A stretch of DNA of 64,000 nt from Whitmania pigra (taxonomy: Eukaryota; Annelida; Clitellata; Hirudinida; Haemopidae), in assembly GCA_021613335.1 (NCBI GenBank), contig JAJTWR010000099.1, positions 1-64,000 on the forward strand. The letters run 5' to 3'. The notes beneath the pieces were generated by a model. The model saw only the letters and a program-made list of their open reading frames with translations. It did no database searches and was not told the DNA's origin. The position numbers were made by a program, and so were the translations under genes. Positions 1 to 9,410 of this stretch are shown piece by piece (within the stretch, counting starts at the first letter, position 1; each line of letters begins with the position of its first letter).

Positions 1-315
1 GCTTGTGGCTATGAATTCCGCGCGCCGCTGGATGCCGAGGGCCATCTGGATTTGGAGGCTTTCAACCGCCATCGCAAGGATTGCCTCGTTCGCCGCTTTT
101 GGGAACATGAGGATGACCGGCACGGGCTGCTGGAGCATGGCCGTGGCGGTGTGTGGAAATTCACCTATGGGGAGGACGAGGAGGAAGAGGAGGAGCCGCT
201 GTTCAAACTCGACCGGCACCTGTTCAAGATCGGCGAATATATCTCGATCACCGAGGAGGGCGAGCGGAAGATGCCGTTTCGCGTAATCTATGTCAAGCCG
301 ATGACCGCTGGCTGA
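1..315 (+). CDS. Hypothetical acidic protein, C-terminal part (5' end outside window)
   Basis: The frame is open from the left edge and stops at 315, so only the last 104 residues are seen. The segment is highly charged, with a run of eight acidic residues in nine around residues 58-66 (GEDEEEEEEP), followed by a compact end with PFRVIYVKP. No signal peptide, membrane segment or catalytic motif is visible. I do not recognise the family and assign no function. The true start and the operon lie outside the window. Downstream come two inverted repeats that would separate its transcript from the sensor kinase gene at 621. That this frame is coding rests on its uninterrupted length and on the overlapping frames being arginine-rich shadows. 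Confidence 0.6.
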   Translation, partial: ACGYEFRAPLDAEGHLDLEAFNRHRKDCLVRRFWEHEDDRHGLLEHGRGGVWKFTYGEDEEEEEEPLFKLDRHLFKIGEYISITEEGERKMPFRVIYVKPMTAG

Positions 316-342
316 TCGGACATCGCGCCTTGCGCCGTTGCT

Positions 343-409
343 CGCGCTCTCAATCCGACATTTGCCTCCCCCGCTACAGGCGTCGGGCCAATGTCGGATT
401 GAGAGCGCG
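343..409. repeat. Perfect 20-bp inverted repeat, 27-nt spacer
   Basis: Arms at 343-362 (CGCGCTCTCAATCCGACATT) and 390-409 are exact reverse complements. The element lies in the 305-bp gap between the first partial gene and the sensor kinase gene, which otherwise shows no gene. No T-tract follows the right arm, so it is not a canonical intrinsic terminator, although the RNA would fold strongly. It may be part of a REP-like palindromic repeat together with the second repeat at 437-493. Confidence 0.8.
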
Positions 410-436
410 GGGGATTTTGCGATTCTCGTGGATTTT

Positions 437-493
437 TCGAATTCGACGTTCGGTGCGACATCGATGCCGGACGGGATCGAACGTCGAATTCGA
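437..493. repeat. Perfect 16-bp inverted repeat; copy 1 of a dispersed palindromic repeat
   Basis: Arms at 437-452 (TCGAATTCGACGTTCG) and 478-493 are exact reverse complements around a 25-nt spacer. The interior CGATGCCGG and the right arm GATCGAACGTCG recur in the same order at 61505-61566 in the only other gap where I found them. This suggests a dispersed intergenic palindrome family and not a gene-specific operator. No promoter could be assigned from it. Confidence 0.7.
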
Positions 494-620
494 ACCGCCA
501 GGCCAAAGGCGCGATACAGCTAAGGTCGCACAGACAAGCGCTCGTCATTGGCGCTAGGCTGAGTTTTGCCGGTTTCACGCCGGATAAGCTGCTCGATGAT
601 CGAGGCCACAATGAACGGTC

Positions 621-3600
621 ATGATCGATAGCTGGATTGTCTTGCCGGCCTCGCTGGCCTATATCGGTTTGCTGTTTTTCATCGCTTGGGTCGGCGATCG
701 GCAAGCCGAGCGCCATGGCGGCGCCCGGCGACCGGGCGGGCCTTGGCTTTATGCCTTGACCCTTGGCGTCTATTGCACCAGTTGGACCTTTTTGGGCTCG
801 GTGGGACGGGCGGCTGCCTCCGGGTTCGACTTCCTATCAATCTATATCGGTCCAATCTTGGCGTTGACGCTGGCCTGGCCCGTATTGGTCAAGGTGGTGC
901 ATATCGCCAAAGCGCAAAACATTACCTCGATAGCCGATTTCATCGCCGCGCGTTATGGCAAATCCCAGATGGTCGCCGCTCTTGTCACTATCATCGCCGC
1001 GGTCAGCGTGATACCTTATATTGCCTTGCAGCTTAAGGCCGTGGCCTCCTCTTACCAGGTGTTGCTGTCCGGTTCAGCCCCCCATGCCACAGACCGCGCC
1101 TGGTGGCACGATACGGCGCTGTGGGTGGCGCTGTCGATGGCCTTATTCTCTATCTTGTTTGGCGTGCGCAGCTTGCACGCCAGCGAGCATCATCGCGGAT
1201 TGATGATGGCGATCGCCTTCGAATCGCTGGTCAAGCTGACAGCGTTTTTGGCGGTTGGCGGCTTTATCGCCTATGGGCTGTTTGACGGGGTTGGCGACAT
1301 TTTGTCGCAAGCCGAGGCGCGAGCGGATATTGCCCCGCTGCTGCGGCTGAATATGGCCGATCCAGCCTGGTGGAGCATGACGCTGCTGGCCGCCTTTGCC
1401 TTCTTGTGTCTGCCCCGGCAGTTTCACGTCAGCGTCGTGGAATGCACCGATGCGCGCGATATCAGGTTTGCCAGCCGGGTTTTCCCGCTTTATCTGGTTG
1501 CCATCAACCTGTTCGTTCTGCCCATCGCCCTAGCCGGGCTGCTCATGTTCAATTCCGGTCAAGTCAACCCCGACACCTTCGTTTTGTCGGTGCCGATGGC
1601 CAGCGGCTACCCGGCTATGGCGCTGATCGCTTTCATTGGCGGTTTGTCGGCGGCGACCAGCATGGTAATCGTCGCGGCGGTAGCGCTTTCAACCATGATC
1701 AGCAACGATCTGGTCATGCCGATGCTGTTTCGCTTGAAAGCATTGCACCCATCGCACGGCCCCAGCCCTGGCCGGCTGCTTTTATTGGTCCGGCGCGGCA
1801 CCATCCTGGCGCTGTTGCTATTGGCGTATCTTTATGACCGGCTGACGGCCGCCGCCTACCCGCTGAGCGCCATCGGCCTGATCTCCTTTGCCGGGGTGGC
1901 GCAATTTGCCCCGGCGATGCTGGGGGGGCTTTATTGGAAGGGAGGCAGACGGGCCGGAGCGCTGGCGGGGATGTCTCTTGGATTGACCGTCTGGATCTAT
2001 ACGCTGGTCTTGCCCTCTTTCGTTCCCACCGGCTGGCCTGACCCGTCTTTTCTCACCCAGGGGCCGTTCGGGCTTGGCTGGTTGCGCCCGCAAGCTCTGT
2101 TCGGCTGGAATGCCCTCGATCCGCTCAGCCATACAGCGCTGTGGAGCTTGTCGCTCAATGCCGCCGCCTATGTCGCCGTCTCTTTGCAGTTGCGCGGTCG
2201 GATGGTTGAGCGCATGCAGGCGCTGGCCTTTGTCGAGGCGGTTGAGGCGCACGGCAATACCGCCGGCAGATCGGAAGTGCCCGCCAATCTGGCGGAATTG
2301 TCGGCGTTAGTGGCGCGCTTTTTGGGCCAGGAGCCGGCCCGCGCGGCTTTTGCCGATTATTTGCGGCGCCATCCAGGAGCAGCGCAGCAGGCCGGTTTCG
2401 ATGCCGTGCGGTTTACCGAACGGCTGTTGGCCGGCGCGATTGGCGCCGCCTCGGCGCGCGTGGTCGTGGCGACAGCGCTGGAGGGCAAGAGCCTGTCCCG
2501 GCGTGAGGCAATGCGGATTCTCGATACCGCTTCCGAAGCGATTAAATCCAACCGCGAATTGCTGCAAGCAATCCTGGAAAATATACCACAGGGAATTTGC
2601 ATGTTCGACAATAGCCAAAGGCTGGTGACATGGAATAAAAGCTTCCTGACCTTGCTCGATTTACCTGAGAGCGAGGTCCAACCTGGCACGAGCTTGCGGG
2701 AGATCGTCAATTTCAATGCCCGCCGCGGCGAGTATGACCGAACCGGTTTCGGTCGCTGGATCGCCAACGACTTGCCGATAGCGCCTTCCAGCTATGAGCG
2801 CCAACGCCCCGGCGGCACGGTGCTGGAAATTTCGGCCAACGCCATTCCCGATGACGGTTTCGTCGTCACCTTCACCGATATCACCGAGCGCAAGCGCGCC
2901 GAGAATGCTTTAAGGGAAAGCGAACGCAGCATTCGCGTTTATACCGACAATCTGCCGGTGCTGATCGCCTATACGGACCGCGAGGAAAAACTGCGCTTTA
3001 CCAATCGCGCCTATGAGGAGGCGTTGGGTCTGTCGCGCGACAGCGCTCAGGGCATGCCGGTGGCGGTTGCTTTGGGACCGCAGCGCTACAGCCTGCTGAT
3101 GCCGCACATCCGCGCCGTTTTGGGCGGTCAGCATCAAAGTTTTGAGGCGACTTTCCCCGGAACCACCGGCGAACCGCGCTATGCCGAGGTGACCTATGTG
3201 CCCGATCTTGCTCATGGCGAGGTGCAGGGATTTTTTGCTATTTACCACGATGTCACGATACGCCGCCACACCGAGCAGGCATTGAAAGAGGCCTATGAAA
3301 GCCTGGAACGCCGGGTCGAAGAGCGCACCCAGGCACTGCAAGCCGCCAAGCAGGAAGCCGAACGCGCCAATCACAGCAAGACCCGCTTTCTTGCCGCCGC
3401 CAGTCACGACTTACTGCAACCGCTTCATGCCGCGCGGTTGTTCGTCTCGGCGCTGAGCGACCGGCGCCAGAATCGCGACAATCGAGCGTTGATCGATAAT
3501 ATCGATGCCTCCTTGAAATCGGTCGAACAATTGCTTGGGGCCTTGCTGGATATTTCGCGCCTGGATGCTGGCGGGCTGAAGGCTGAACCGGTCGCTTTGC

Positions 3601-4031
3601 CGCTGGATGGTTTGTTTTCAACTCTGGGATTGGAATTTGCCGCTTTGGCCAAACAAAAAGGGTTGGAGCTGCGGGTCTTGGCGACCAAGACGGTGGTGCG
3701 TTCCGACCCGCGCTTGTTGCGGCGAATTTTACAGAACTATTTATCGAATGCCATCCGCTACACCGATCGGGGCGGGGTGATGATCGGCTGCCGCGCGCGT
3801 GGCGAACAGGCGGCGATCTCGGTTTGGGATACCGGCCGCGGCATTCCCGCCGACCAGCTGGGCGAAATCTATCGCGAGTTTCATCGGTTGGAGCCTGATC
3901 GCGGGGGCGATAGAGGGTTGGGGCTGGGGCTGGCGATTGTCGAACGTATGGCGCAGATGCTGGATCATCCCTTGGCGGTGCGATCGCATCTTGGCCGGGG
4001 CAGTTGTTTTTTTCGGTCACCGTGCCGGTGA
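621..4031 (+). CDS. Transporter-linked hybrid sensor histidine kinase (SSS-PAS-PAS-HisKA-HATPase), kinase part
   Basis: The first ~520 residues form a sodium:solute symporter-like membrane domain with about 13 hydrophobic segments, as in CbrA-type kinases. Two PAS domains follow (about residues 655-760 and 775-890), then a coiled segment rich in EERTQ. The dimerisation/phosphoacceptor motif is ASHDLLQPLHAARL with His929. The N box (QNYLSNAIRYT) and G boxes (DTGRGI, GLGLGLAIV) of the ATPase domain follow. The frame stops at 4031, immediately after the usual end of the ATPase fold, while a receiver domain continues in the -1 frame. The role is membrane sensing and autophosphorylation, perhaps coupled to solute binding or transport. 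The intact kinase-receiver protein would be 1289 residues. The ligand is unknown. Confidence 0.88.
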   Translation: MIDSWIVLPASLAYIGLLFFIAWVGDRQAERHGGARRPGGPWLYALTLGVYCTSWTFLGSVGRAAASGFDFLSIYIGPILALTLAWPVLVKVVHIAKAQNITSIADFIAARYGKSQMVAALVTIIAAVSVIPYIALQLKAVASSYQVLLSGSAPHATDRAWWHDTALWVALSMALFSILFGVRSLHASEHHRGLMMAIAFESLVKLTAFLAVGGFIAYGLFDGVGDILSQAEARADIAPLLRLNMADPAWWSMTLLAAFAFLCLPRQFHVSVVECTDARDIRFASRVFPLYLVAINLFVLPIALAGLLMFNSGQVNPDTFVLSVPMASGYPAMALIAFIGGLSAATSMVIVAAVALSTMISNDLVMPMLFRLKALHPSHGPSPGRLLLLVRRGTILALLLLAYLYDRLTAAAYPLSAIGLISFAGVAQFAPAMLGGLYWKGGRRAGALAGMSLGLTVWIYTLVLPSFVPTGWPDPSFLTQGPFGLGWLRPQALFGWNALDPLSHTALWSLSLNAAAYVAVSLQLRGRMVERMQALAFVEAVEAHGNTAGRSEVPANLAELSALVARFLGQEPARAAFADYLRRHPGAAQQAGFDAVRFTERLLAGAIGAASARVVVATALEGKSLSRREAMRILDTASEAIKSNRELLQAILENIPQGICMFDNSQRLVTWNKSFLTLLDLPESEVQPGTSLREIVNFNARRGEYDRTGFGRWIANDLPIAPSSYERQRPGGTVLEISANAIPDDGFVVTFTDITERKRAENALRESERSIRVYTDNLPVLIAYTDREEKLRFTNRAYEEALGLSRDSAQGMPVAVALGPQRYSLLMPHIRAVLGGQHQSFEATFPGTTGEPRYAEVTYVPDLAHGEVQGFFAIYHDVTIRRHTEQALKEAYESLERRVEERTQALQAAKQEAERANHSKTRFLAAASHDLLQPLHAARLFVSALSDRRQNRDNRALIDNIDASLKSVEQLLGALLDISRLDAGGLKAEPVALPLDGLFSTLGLEFAALAKQKGLELRVLATKTVVRSDPRLLRRILQNYLSNAIRYTDRGGVMIGCRARGEQAAISVWDTGRGIPADQLGEIYREFHRLEPDRGGDRGLGLGLAIVERMAQMLDHPLAVRSHLGRGSCFFRSPCR

Positions 4032-4489
4032 CTGGCGCGTTGGAAGCAACCGCCGCCCCGGCTCGCCGGCGCCATGCCGATGCGCTTGGCGGCGCGGTGG
4101 TTTTATGCCTGGACAACGAGCCGGTTATTTTGCACGGTATGGCGGCGTTGTTGGCTGGCTGGTCCTGCCAGGTGCAGACGGCCACCCATTTGGCTCAAGC
4201 GTTGGCGGCAATCGAAACCATGCAACCTGCGGTCTTGATTGCCGATTACCATCTCGATAACGGCACAAATGGCATCGATGCGCTGGCGGCGTTACGGGCG
4301 CGCTGCGGTGTGCACACCCCGGCAATCCTGGTCACGGCCGATCGCGACGACGCGGTTCAAGAACAAGCCGACCGCAACGGCATCGATCTTTTGTACAAGC
4401 CGCTAAGGCCGGCAACCTTGCGCGCTCTGCTTGCGCGCCTGCTCACCCGGCGCGATGCCCAAACCCCGTACGATCGCGAAACGGGGTAG
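4004..4489 (+). CDS. Receiver (REC) domain of the hybrid kinase, in the -1 frame
   Basis: After the sequence SVTVPVTG, the normal last strand of a histidine-kinase ATPase domain, this frame continues into a response-regulator receiver. It has an acidic start (CLDNEP), the phosphoacceptor aspartate in IADYHLDN, the conserved threonine in LVTADRD and the lysine in LYKPLRP. It has no independent ATG or ribosome binding site; the open frame can only begin at a TTG inside the kinase. It is therefore the C-terminal domain of the preceding protein, reached by a one-base shift at the T7 run 4007-4013. No DNA-binding output domain follows, so the receiver probably takes part in intramolecular phosphotransfer or control of the kinase. 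Either the sequence lacks one T, or the shift is made during expression. Confidence 0.85.
   Translation: MFFSVTVPVTGALEATAAPARRRHADALGGAVVLCLDNEPVILHGMAALLAGWSCQVQTATHLAQALAAIETMQPAVLIADYHLDNGTNGIDALAALRARCGVHTPAILVTADRDDAVQEQADRNGIDLLYKPLRPATLRALLARLLTRRDAQTPYDRETG
4007..4013 (+). other. Slippery heptamer T_TTT_TTT at kinase/receiver junction
   Basis: The kinase frame reads TGT TTT TTT CGG, so the seven Ts sit exactly as X_XXY_YYZ. A -1 slip gives TTT TTT TCG GTC and restores SVTVPVTG followed by the receiver domain. Without the slip, translation ends six codons later at 4029-4031. A sequencing loss of one T would look the same. Confidence 0.7.
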
Positions 4490-4555
4490 GAAAAGCGCCC
4501 CGATATCCCGGTCGAGAATGCCGTCGATGGATGGTTCGGCAATAATCTGAAGGAG

Positions 4556-5047
4556 CTTGGGCAAATTTACCATTCGAGTGGATTTTCGAACGCACGACGC
4601 CGCGTCTTCGAGCCTTGTTTCAAGCGTTGCAAGAAAGCGCCAGGGCCCTTGCCGCCCGCTATGGAGTAAACCCGAAGACGGTAGCGAAGCGGCGCAAGCG
4701 AACCGCCACGGACGACGCGCCGATGGTCCCAAGGAGCCGAAGAGCACGGCCGCCAACGTCGGCCGAGGAAGCCATCGTAGCGGCTTTCCGGCAGAAAACG
4801 CCGCCGCCGCTGGACGAGGTTTTGGGCTGCTTGAGGGACGCAATTCCCCATCTCAGCCGCAGCGCCTTGCACCGCTGCCTCCAGCGCCACGGCATCTCAC
4901 ATCTCCCGGTTGAGTAGACGGCCGGAAAACGCAGGCGGTTCAAGGCCTATGAGCTCGGCTGCGTCCACATCGATAGTTGCGAACTACGTCATGCCAGCGG
5001 CAGGATCGCGATGTTCCTCGCCATCGATCGTGTCTCGAAGTCCAGCT
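4556..5047 (+). pseudogene. IS481-family transposase, 5' fragment
   Basis: The fragment encodes an N-terminal helix-turn-helix region (ARYGVNPKTVAKRRKR), the conserved linker ending in SALHRCLQRHGISHLP, and the first catalytic aspartate in GCVHIDSCE. The start has drifted: the frame reading GQIYHSS has no ATG and shifts by one base before about 4600. A TAG at 4915-4917 interrupts the frame between the helix-turn-helix and catalytic parts. The IS5 element truncates it at 5047, just after AIDRVSK. It cannot make an active transposase. Confidence 0.8.
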
Positions 5048-6329
5048 GGACGCCTCCGGAAACTGGCGTTGGTGACGATTTTATGATTCAATTGTCTGTA
5101 TCGGTAGATGGATGGAGGCCTTGATGAAGGGTCAGGTTGGTTTCTGGGATTTCGAACACAGCCTTGAAGCTCTGTCGGCGGAAGGTGATCCGCTGGAGAA
5201 ACTGGAGCGAACGGTCTGCTTCGAGCAGTTTCGCCCGGCTCTGAGCAAGGCGGTTCGGCGTTCCGACCCCTCGAAAGGGGGACGCCCGGGTTCGATGTGG
5301 CGCTGAAGTTCAAGATGCTGGTCTTGCAGGGGCTCTATGGCCTGTCACTCCAGCAGACGGCCTGCCAGGTGCAAGATCGCCTGACCTGGCTTCGGTTCTG
5401 CGGTTTGCGTCCCGGCGAAGCGGTTCCCGACGCCAACACGCTGTGGGATTTTCGCGAGGCGCTGATCACGGCCAAGGCGCTGGACCGGCTGTTTCAAACC
5501 CTCGATCAGATGATTTCCGATGCAGGCTATCTTGCCATGGGCGGCCAGATCATTGACGCGACGCTGGTGACAGCCCCACGCCAGCGCAACAAAGACAGCG
5601 AGAAAGAGGCGATCAAAGCCGGTCAAATCCCCGAAGCATGGAAGGACAGGCCGGCCAAATTACGGCAGAAGGATCGAGAGGCTCGCTGGACGATGAAACT
5701 CTCCAAAGCCAGGCCCAAAGAGGATGGGACGCCGCAGATCGATATCGCGACCCGGTCTTTGGCTACAAAAGCCACATTTCCATTGACCGCCGACATGGTA
5801 TCATCCGCCGCCGCCTCGTCACGGATGCCGCCGCCGCGGATGGAGCGCGGCTGCGAGAGGGGCTGATTGCCCGAAACACAGCCTCGGATGTATGGGCCGA
5901 TACGGCATACCGCTCAAAGAGCAACGAGGAATTTCTGCTTGATCATGGCAAGGTCAGCCGCATCCATCGCAAGAAACCAAAGGGCAGACCGATGAGCAAG
6001 GCCACAGCGAGGGCCAATGCGGTGAAGTCCAAAATCCGCGCCCGCGTTGAGCGCGTCTTCGCCGAACAGAAAGATCGCATGAGTCTTTTCATCCGAACCA
6101 TCGGAAAAGCAAGAGCAGAGGCGACCATCACTCTGGCCAACATGGCTTACAACATGAAACGCTGGCGCTGGTTGGAAAAAATGAACCCCGTCTGACCCTG
6201 GGGAACAAGGAAAACCAGGTAAAGTCGCCTCGCAAACCCCGGAACATCGTCCTCTTCACCCGACTTATGCCAAAAAACAGCCATTCCTCAACCAAAGATC
6301 CTTAAAAAATCAGGTTTCCGGAGGTGTCC
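5048..6329. mobile_element. IS5-family insertion sequence (1282 bp)
   Basis: The ends carry 16-bp inverted repeats, GGACGCCTCCGGAAAC at 5048-5063 and the reverse complement of GGACACCTCCGGAAAC at 6314-6329, with one mismatch. The flanks are AGCT (5044-5047) and ACCT (6330-6333), a probable 4-bp target duplication that has since mutated by one base. Length, GG ends and a 4-bp target match the IS5 group. It carries one transposase gene, which is frameshifted twice. Confidence 0.8.
5112..6195 (+). pseudogene. IS5-family DDE transposase, two frameshifts
   Basis: Three consecutive frames together cover the whole transposase. The N-terminal domain (VGFWDFE, SKGGRP) ends near 5290. The middle frame runs from FDVALKFKMLVLQ through the first catalytic aspartate in QIIDATLV. 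The last frame, from FGYKSHISID, holds the second aspartate (VWADTAYRS) and the glutamate (ARVERVFAEQK) and reaches a normal C terminus. The shifts lie at about 5285 and 5755, each equal to one missing base. A single programmed shift would not rescue two breaks, so the gene is dead unless these are sequence errors. It stands between well-preserved inverted repeats and could be moved in trans. Confidence 0.85.
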
Positions 6330-6760
6330 ACCTGCGTCGCGTTTCACGAATGCGCGGGGAAGATGGCAGGCGCCACCTTCCTCCAGAACGTGGCGGAAGC
6401 CTTCCCCTACAAAATCCATACCGTCCTCACCGACAATGGCATGGCCTTCGCCGACCTGTCCAAGAACCGTGACGGCCCCTCCCGACGCTTCCTCGCTCCA
6501 CACATCTTCGATCGCGTCTGCATCGCCAACAACATCGAGCATCGCTTGACCAAGCCCTATCGTCCCTGGACGAACGCTCAGGCCGAGCGGATGAACCGTA
6601 CCCTCAAGGACGCCACCGTTAAGACCTGCCGCTACGATAATCTCGAAAGCCTCAAGGCCTTGCGATGGCGAACTCTCTACCAGGTCATCTACGATGCCTG
6701 AACGAAAGCCCCTTCAATCTGCAAGACCGAGCCGAACCATCTCATTCCAGGACTATACAT
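6330..6760 (+). pseudogene. IS481-family transposase, 3' fragment
   Basis: This fragment resumes at CVAFHECAGKM and contains the second catalytic aspartate (VLTDNGMAFAD) and the catalytic glutamate region (NAQAERMNRTLKDATV). After NLESLKALRW the frame decays. The usual tail (tryptophan, then a PNHLIPGL-type end) is seen in the DNA to about 6758, but with a TGA where a tryptophan codon is expected. It is the downstream half of the gene interrupted by the IS5 element. Confidence 0.78.
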
Positions 6761-6925
6761 GGTCTGTTCTTGCCTTTCACGTGGAGCGGGTAATAGGAAA
6801 CGTGGCGCTCTTTGGCAGATTCATGGCAGCGCCTCTCGCTCTCTTCGTTCCGATCATTTTATGGGAAGAAATAACGCGGGCATGACGCTGAAGACGGGCC
6901 GGTCGGCCATGAAGTCCATGCCGCT

Positions 6926-8591
6926 TCACCCCAGAATGCCGGGCAGCGTCAAGCGGTGCTCGCGCGCGCAATCGAGCGCGATGTCATAGCCGGCATCGGC
7001 ATGACGCATGACGCCGGTTGCCGGGTCGTTCCACAGCACGCGCTCCAACCGGCGGGCGGCGGCGGCGGTGCCGTCGGCGACGATCACCATGCCGGCATGT
7101 TGAGAAAAACCCATGCCGACGCCACCGCCATGGTGCAGTGAGACCCAGGTGGCGCCACTGGCGCAGTTGAGCAAGGCGTTGAGCAGCGGCCAATCGGAAA
7201 CGGCGTCGGAACCGTCGCACATGGCTTCGGTCTCGCGGTTGGGGGATGCAACCGAACCGCTGTCCAGATGATCGCGGCCAATGACGATCGGAGCCTTCAA
7301 CTGGCCTTTGGCCACCATCTCATTGAAAGCAAGCCCCAGCCGATCGCGGACCCCAGGCCAACCCAGCAGATGCGCGCCGGCAGACCCTGGAATTTGATGC
7401 GTTCGCGCGCCATGTCCAGCCAGTTATGCAGGTGCGCATCGTTGGGGATCAATTCCTTGACCTTGGCGTCGGTGCGAAAAATATCCTCGGGATCGCCCGA
7501 CAAGGCCGCCCAGCGGAAAGGTCCGATGCCCCGGCAAAAGAGCGGACGGATATAGGCCGGCACGAAACCGGGAAAATCGAAAGCATCGGCGACGCCTTCC
7601 TCCAACGCCATCTGGCGGATGTTATTGCCGTAATCGAGTGTCGCAACCCCCTCATGCCACCACCCCAGCATGGCGCGGACATGAGTGGCCATGGAGGCGC
7701 GGGCGGCTTTTTCCACCGCCTTGGGGTCGCTTTCGCGCATCTGCGCCCAACGATCCAGACTCCAGCCCGCCGGCAGATAGCCATTGACCGGGTCGTGAGC
7801 CGAGGTCTGATCGGTGACGACATCCGGGCGAATGCGCGCTCGCGCAATTCCGGCAGAAGTTCGGCGGCATTGCCCAGCAACCCGACCGACACGGCTTTAC
7901 CGTCTTCATGGCTTTGCGCGACGATCGCCAGGGCTTCGTCCAGCGATCGGCTATGGGTGTCGAGATAACCGGTGCGCAGGCGAAAATCGATCCGGCTTGG
8001 CTGGCATTCGATGGCAAGGCACGAAGCGCCGGCCATGGTGGCGGCTAAAGGCTGCGCTCCGCCCATACCGCCAAGTCCGGCGGTCAGAATCCATTTACCC
8101 TTCAGCGATCCGCCGAAATGACGCCGGCCAACCTCGACGAAGGTTTCATAAGTGCCCTGAACGATGCCTTGCGCGCCGATATAGATCCAGGAACCGGCCG
8201 TCATTTGGCCGTACATCATCAGCCCCTTGCGATCCAGCTCGTTGAATTTGTCCCAATTGGCCCAGCGCGGCACCAGATTGGAATTGGCGATCAGCACGCG
8301 CGGAGCGTCGGCGTGGGTACGGAACACGCCAACCGGCTTGCCCGACTGGATCAGCAGGGTCTCATCCTCATTCAAGTCGCGCAAGGCGGCGACGATGCGG
8401 TCATAAGCACGCCAATCGCGCGCAGCCCGGCCAATGCCGCCATAGACCACCAGTTCGCCCGGGCGTTCGGCGACATCGGCATCGAGATTATTCATCAACA
8501 TGCGCAAGGGCGCTTCGGTCAGCCAGGATTTGGCCGAAAGCTCCGATCCGCGCGGAGCGCGGATGGAGCGGTCATTATCGATACGGGTCAT
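6926..8591 (-). CDS. hutU: Urocanate hydratase (frameshifted twice as sequenced)
   Basis: HutU hydrates urocanate to imidazolone propionate, the second step of histidine breakdown, using tightly bound NAD+ in the cytoplasm. The N-terminal frame carries the hallmark sequences [16 protein letters not shown] and [15 protein letters not shown], the NAD-binding glycine loop. The second frame covers [16 protein letters not shown] to ARICWVGLG. The third covers [15 protein letters not shown] to the C terminus. The breaks lie near 7832-7840 and in the CCCC run at 7351-7354 (GGGG in the coding strand), each equal to one missing base. Restored length would be 555 residues, normal for the family. It is the last gene of the minus-strand hut operon, 3 bp after hutG. 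The frame breaks are either sequence errors or recent inactivation. Confidence 0.88.
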
Positions 8592-8594
8592 GTT

Positions 8595-9410
8595 TCAGGT
8601 TCCGGCAGCAAAAGCAAGAATATCGGCCAGAATGGCCTTCAGGTCGATTTGAATCGCAGCAGCGTACCCGGCATCCCAAGCCGGCGGCCAGGTCGCCGGG
8701 TCGGGCGTCAGGGGGTCGTCGGTCAGATATCCGCGCATGGCCAGTTCCATCTGCACCGCCTGCACCCCGTCGCCGGGGCGGCCGTAATGGCGGGTGATCC
8801 AGCCGCCCTTGAAGCGGCCATTGACGACATGGCCGCGCTTGCTGGCAGCGCAAATAGCCGCGATGCGAGCGGCCAGGCGCGGATCGCAAGCGGCCCCGTC
8901 ATTGGTGCCGATGTTGAATTGCGGCAACATGCCTTGGAACAGGCGCGGGATCGTCGAGCGGATCGAATGGCAATCGTACAAAAAAACGATGGGGCGCTGT
9001 TGGCGCAGGCGGGCGATTTCGCCTCGCACAGCGTCATGAAAGGGCTGGAAATAAAGGCTCGTACGACGGGCGATCTCGGCGGCATCGGGTTCCATGCCGG
9101 GTTTGTACAGCTTTTCGCCATCGAAACTCTCGATTGGGCACAGGCCGGTGGTCGCTTGCCCTGGATAAAGCGATCGGCCCGAGGGATCGCGGTTCAGATC
9201 GATTATCGACCGCGACCAATGCGGCCGGATCAAGGTGGCATCCAAATCAGCTGCAAAGCCATAAAGCCGGTCGACATGCCAATCGGCATCGCGTAGCGCC
9301 AGCCAGGGCGAGACGAAGCGATCAACCAGATCGTCGGGCAGGCCAGCGCCGGTATGGGGAAAGGTGAGGATTAGCGGCGCGTTACCGCGCTGGATGACGG
9401 GGAGGGTCAT
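8595..9410 (-). CDS. hutG: N-formylglutamate deformylase
   Basis: This 271-residue protein belongs to the N-formylglutamate amidohydrolase family, which hydrolyses N-formylglutamate to formate and glutamate. It is the last step of the histidine route that passes through formimino-glutamate deiminase (HutF). Visible signatures are LTFPHTG near the N terminus, [11 protein letters not shown], and [11 protein letters not shown], which carries metal-binding residues. It overlaps hutH by 4 bp (ATGA), a sign of translational coupling, and lies 3 bp before hutU. No hutF is present in the window, so the deiminase would have to be encoded elsewhere. The frame is intact, unlike its two neighbours. Confidence 0.92.
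   Translation of the reverse strand: MTLPVIQRGNAPLILTFPHTGAGLPDDLVDRFVSPWLALRDADWHVDRLYGFAADLDATLIRPHWSRSIIDLNRDPSGRSLYPGQATTGLCPIESFDGEKLYKPGMEPDAAEIARRTSLYFQPFHDAVRGEIARLRQQRPIVFLYDCHSIRSTIPRLFQGMLPQFNIGTNDGAACDPRLAARIAAICAASKRGHVVNGRFKGGWITRHYGRPGDGVQAVQMELAMRGYLTDDPLTPDPATWPPAWDAGYAAAIQIDLKAILADILAFAAGT

Larger units (their letters stand above)
4556..6760 (+). mobile_element. Degenerate IS481-family element split by an IS5-family insertion
   Basis: Two fragments of one IS481-type transposase gene flank the IS5 element at 5048-6329. If the IS5 element and one copy of the four-base target are removed, the reading frame rejoins across the insertion point as VSKSS-CVAFHEC, which shows that the IS5 element jumped into an existing IS481 copy. 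The IS481 copy also has a frameshift near 4600, an in-frame TAG at 4915 and a decayed end near 6700. I could not define its terminal inverted repeats, so both outer limits are those of the coding remnant. Confidence 0.75.

Noticed and set aside
343..409. Intrinsic terminator for the first gene
   Set aside because: The stem is strong but no T-tract follows and the 27-nt loop is long.
8118..9296. Long plus-strand open frame (392 codons) opposite hutU/hutG
   Set aside because: It is the complementary shadow of well-recognised hut genes, with no ribosome site or motif.
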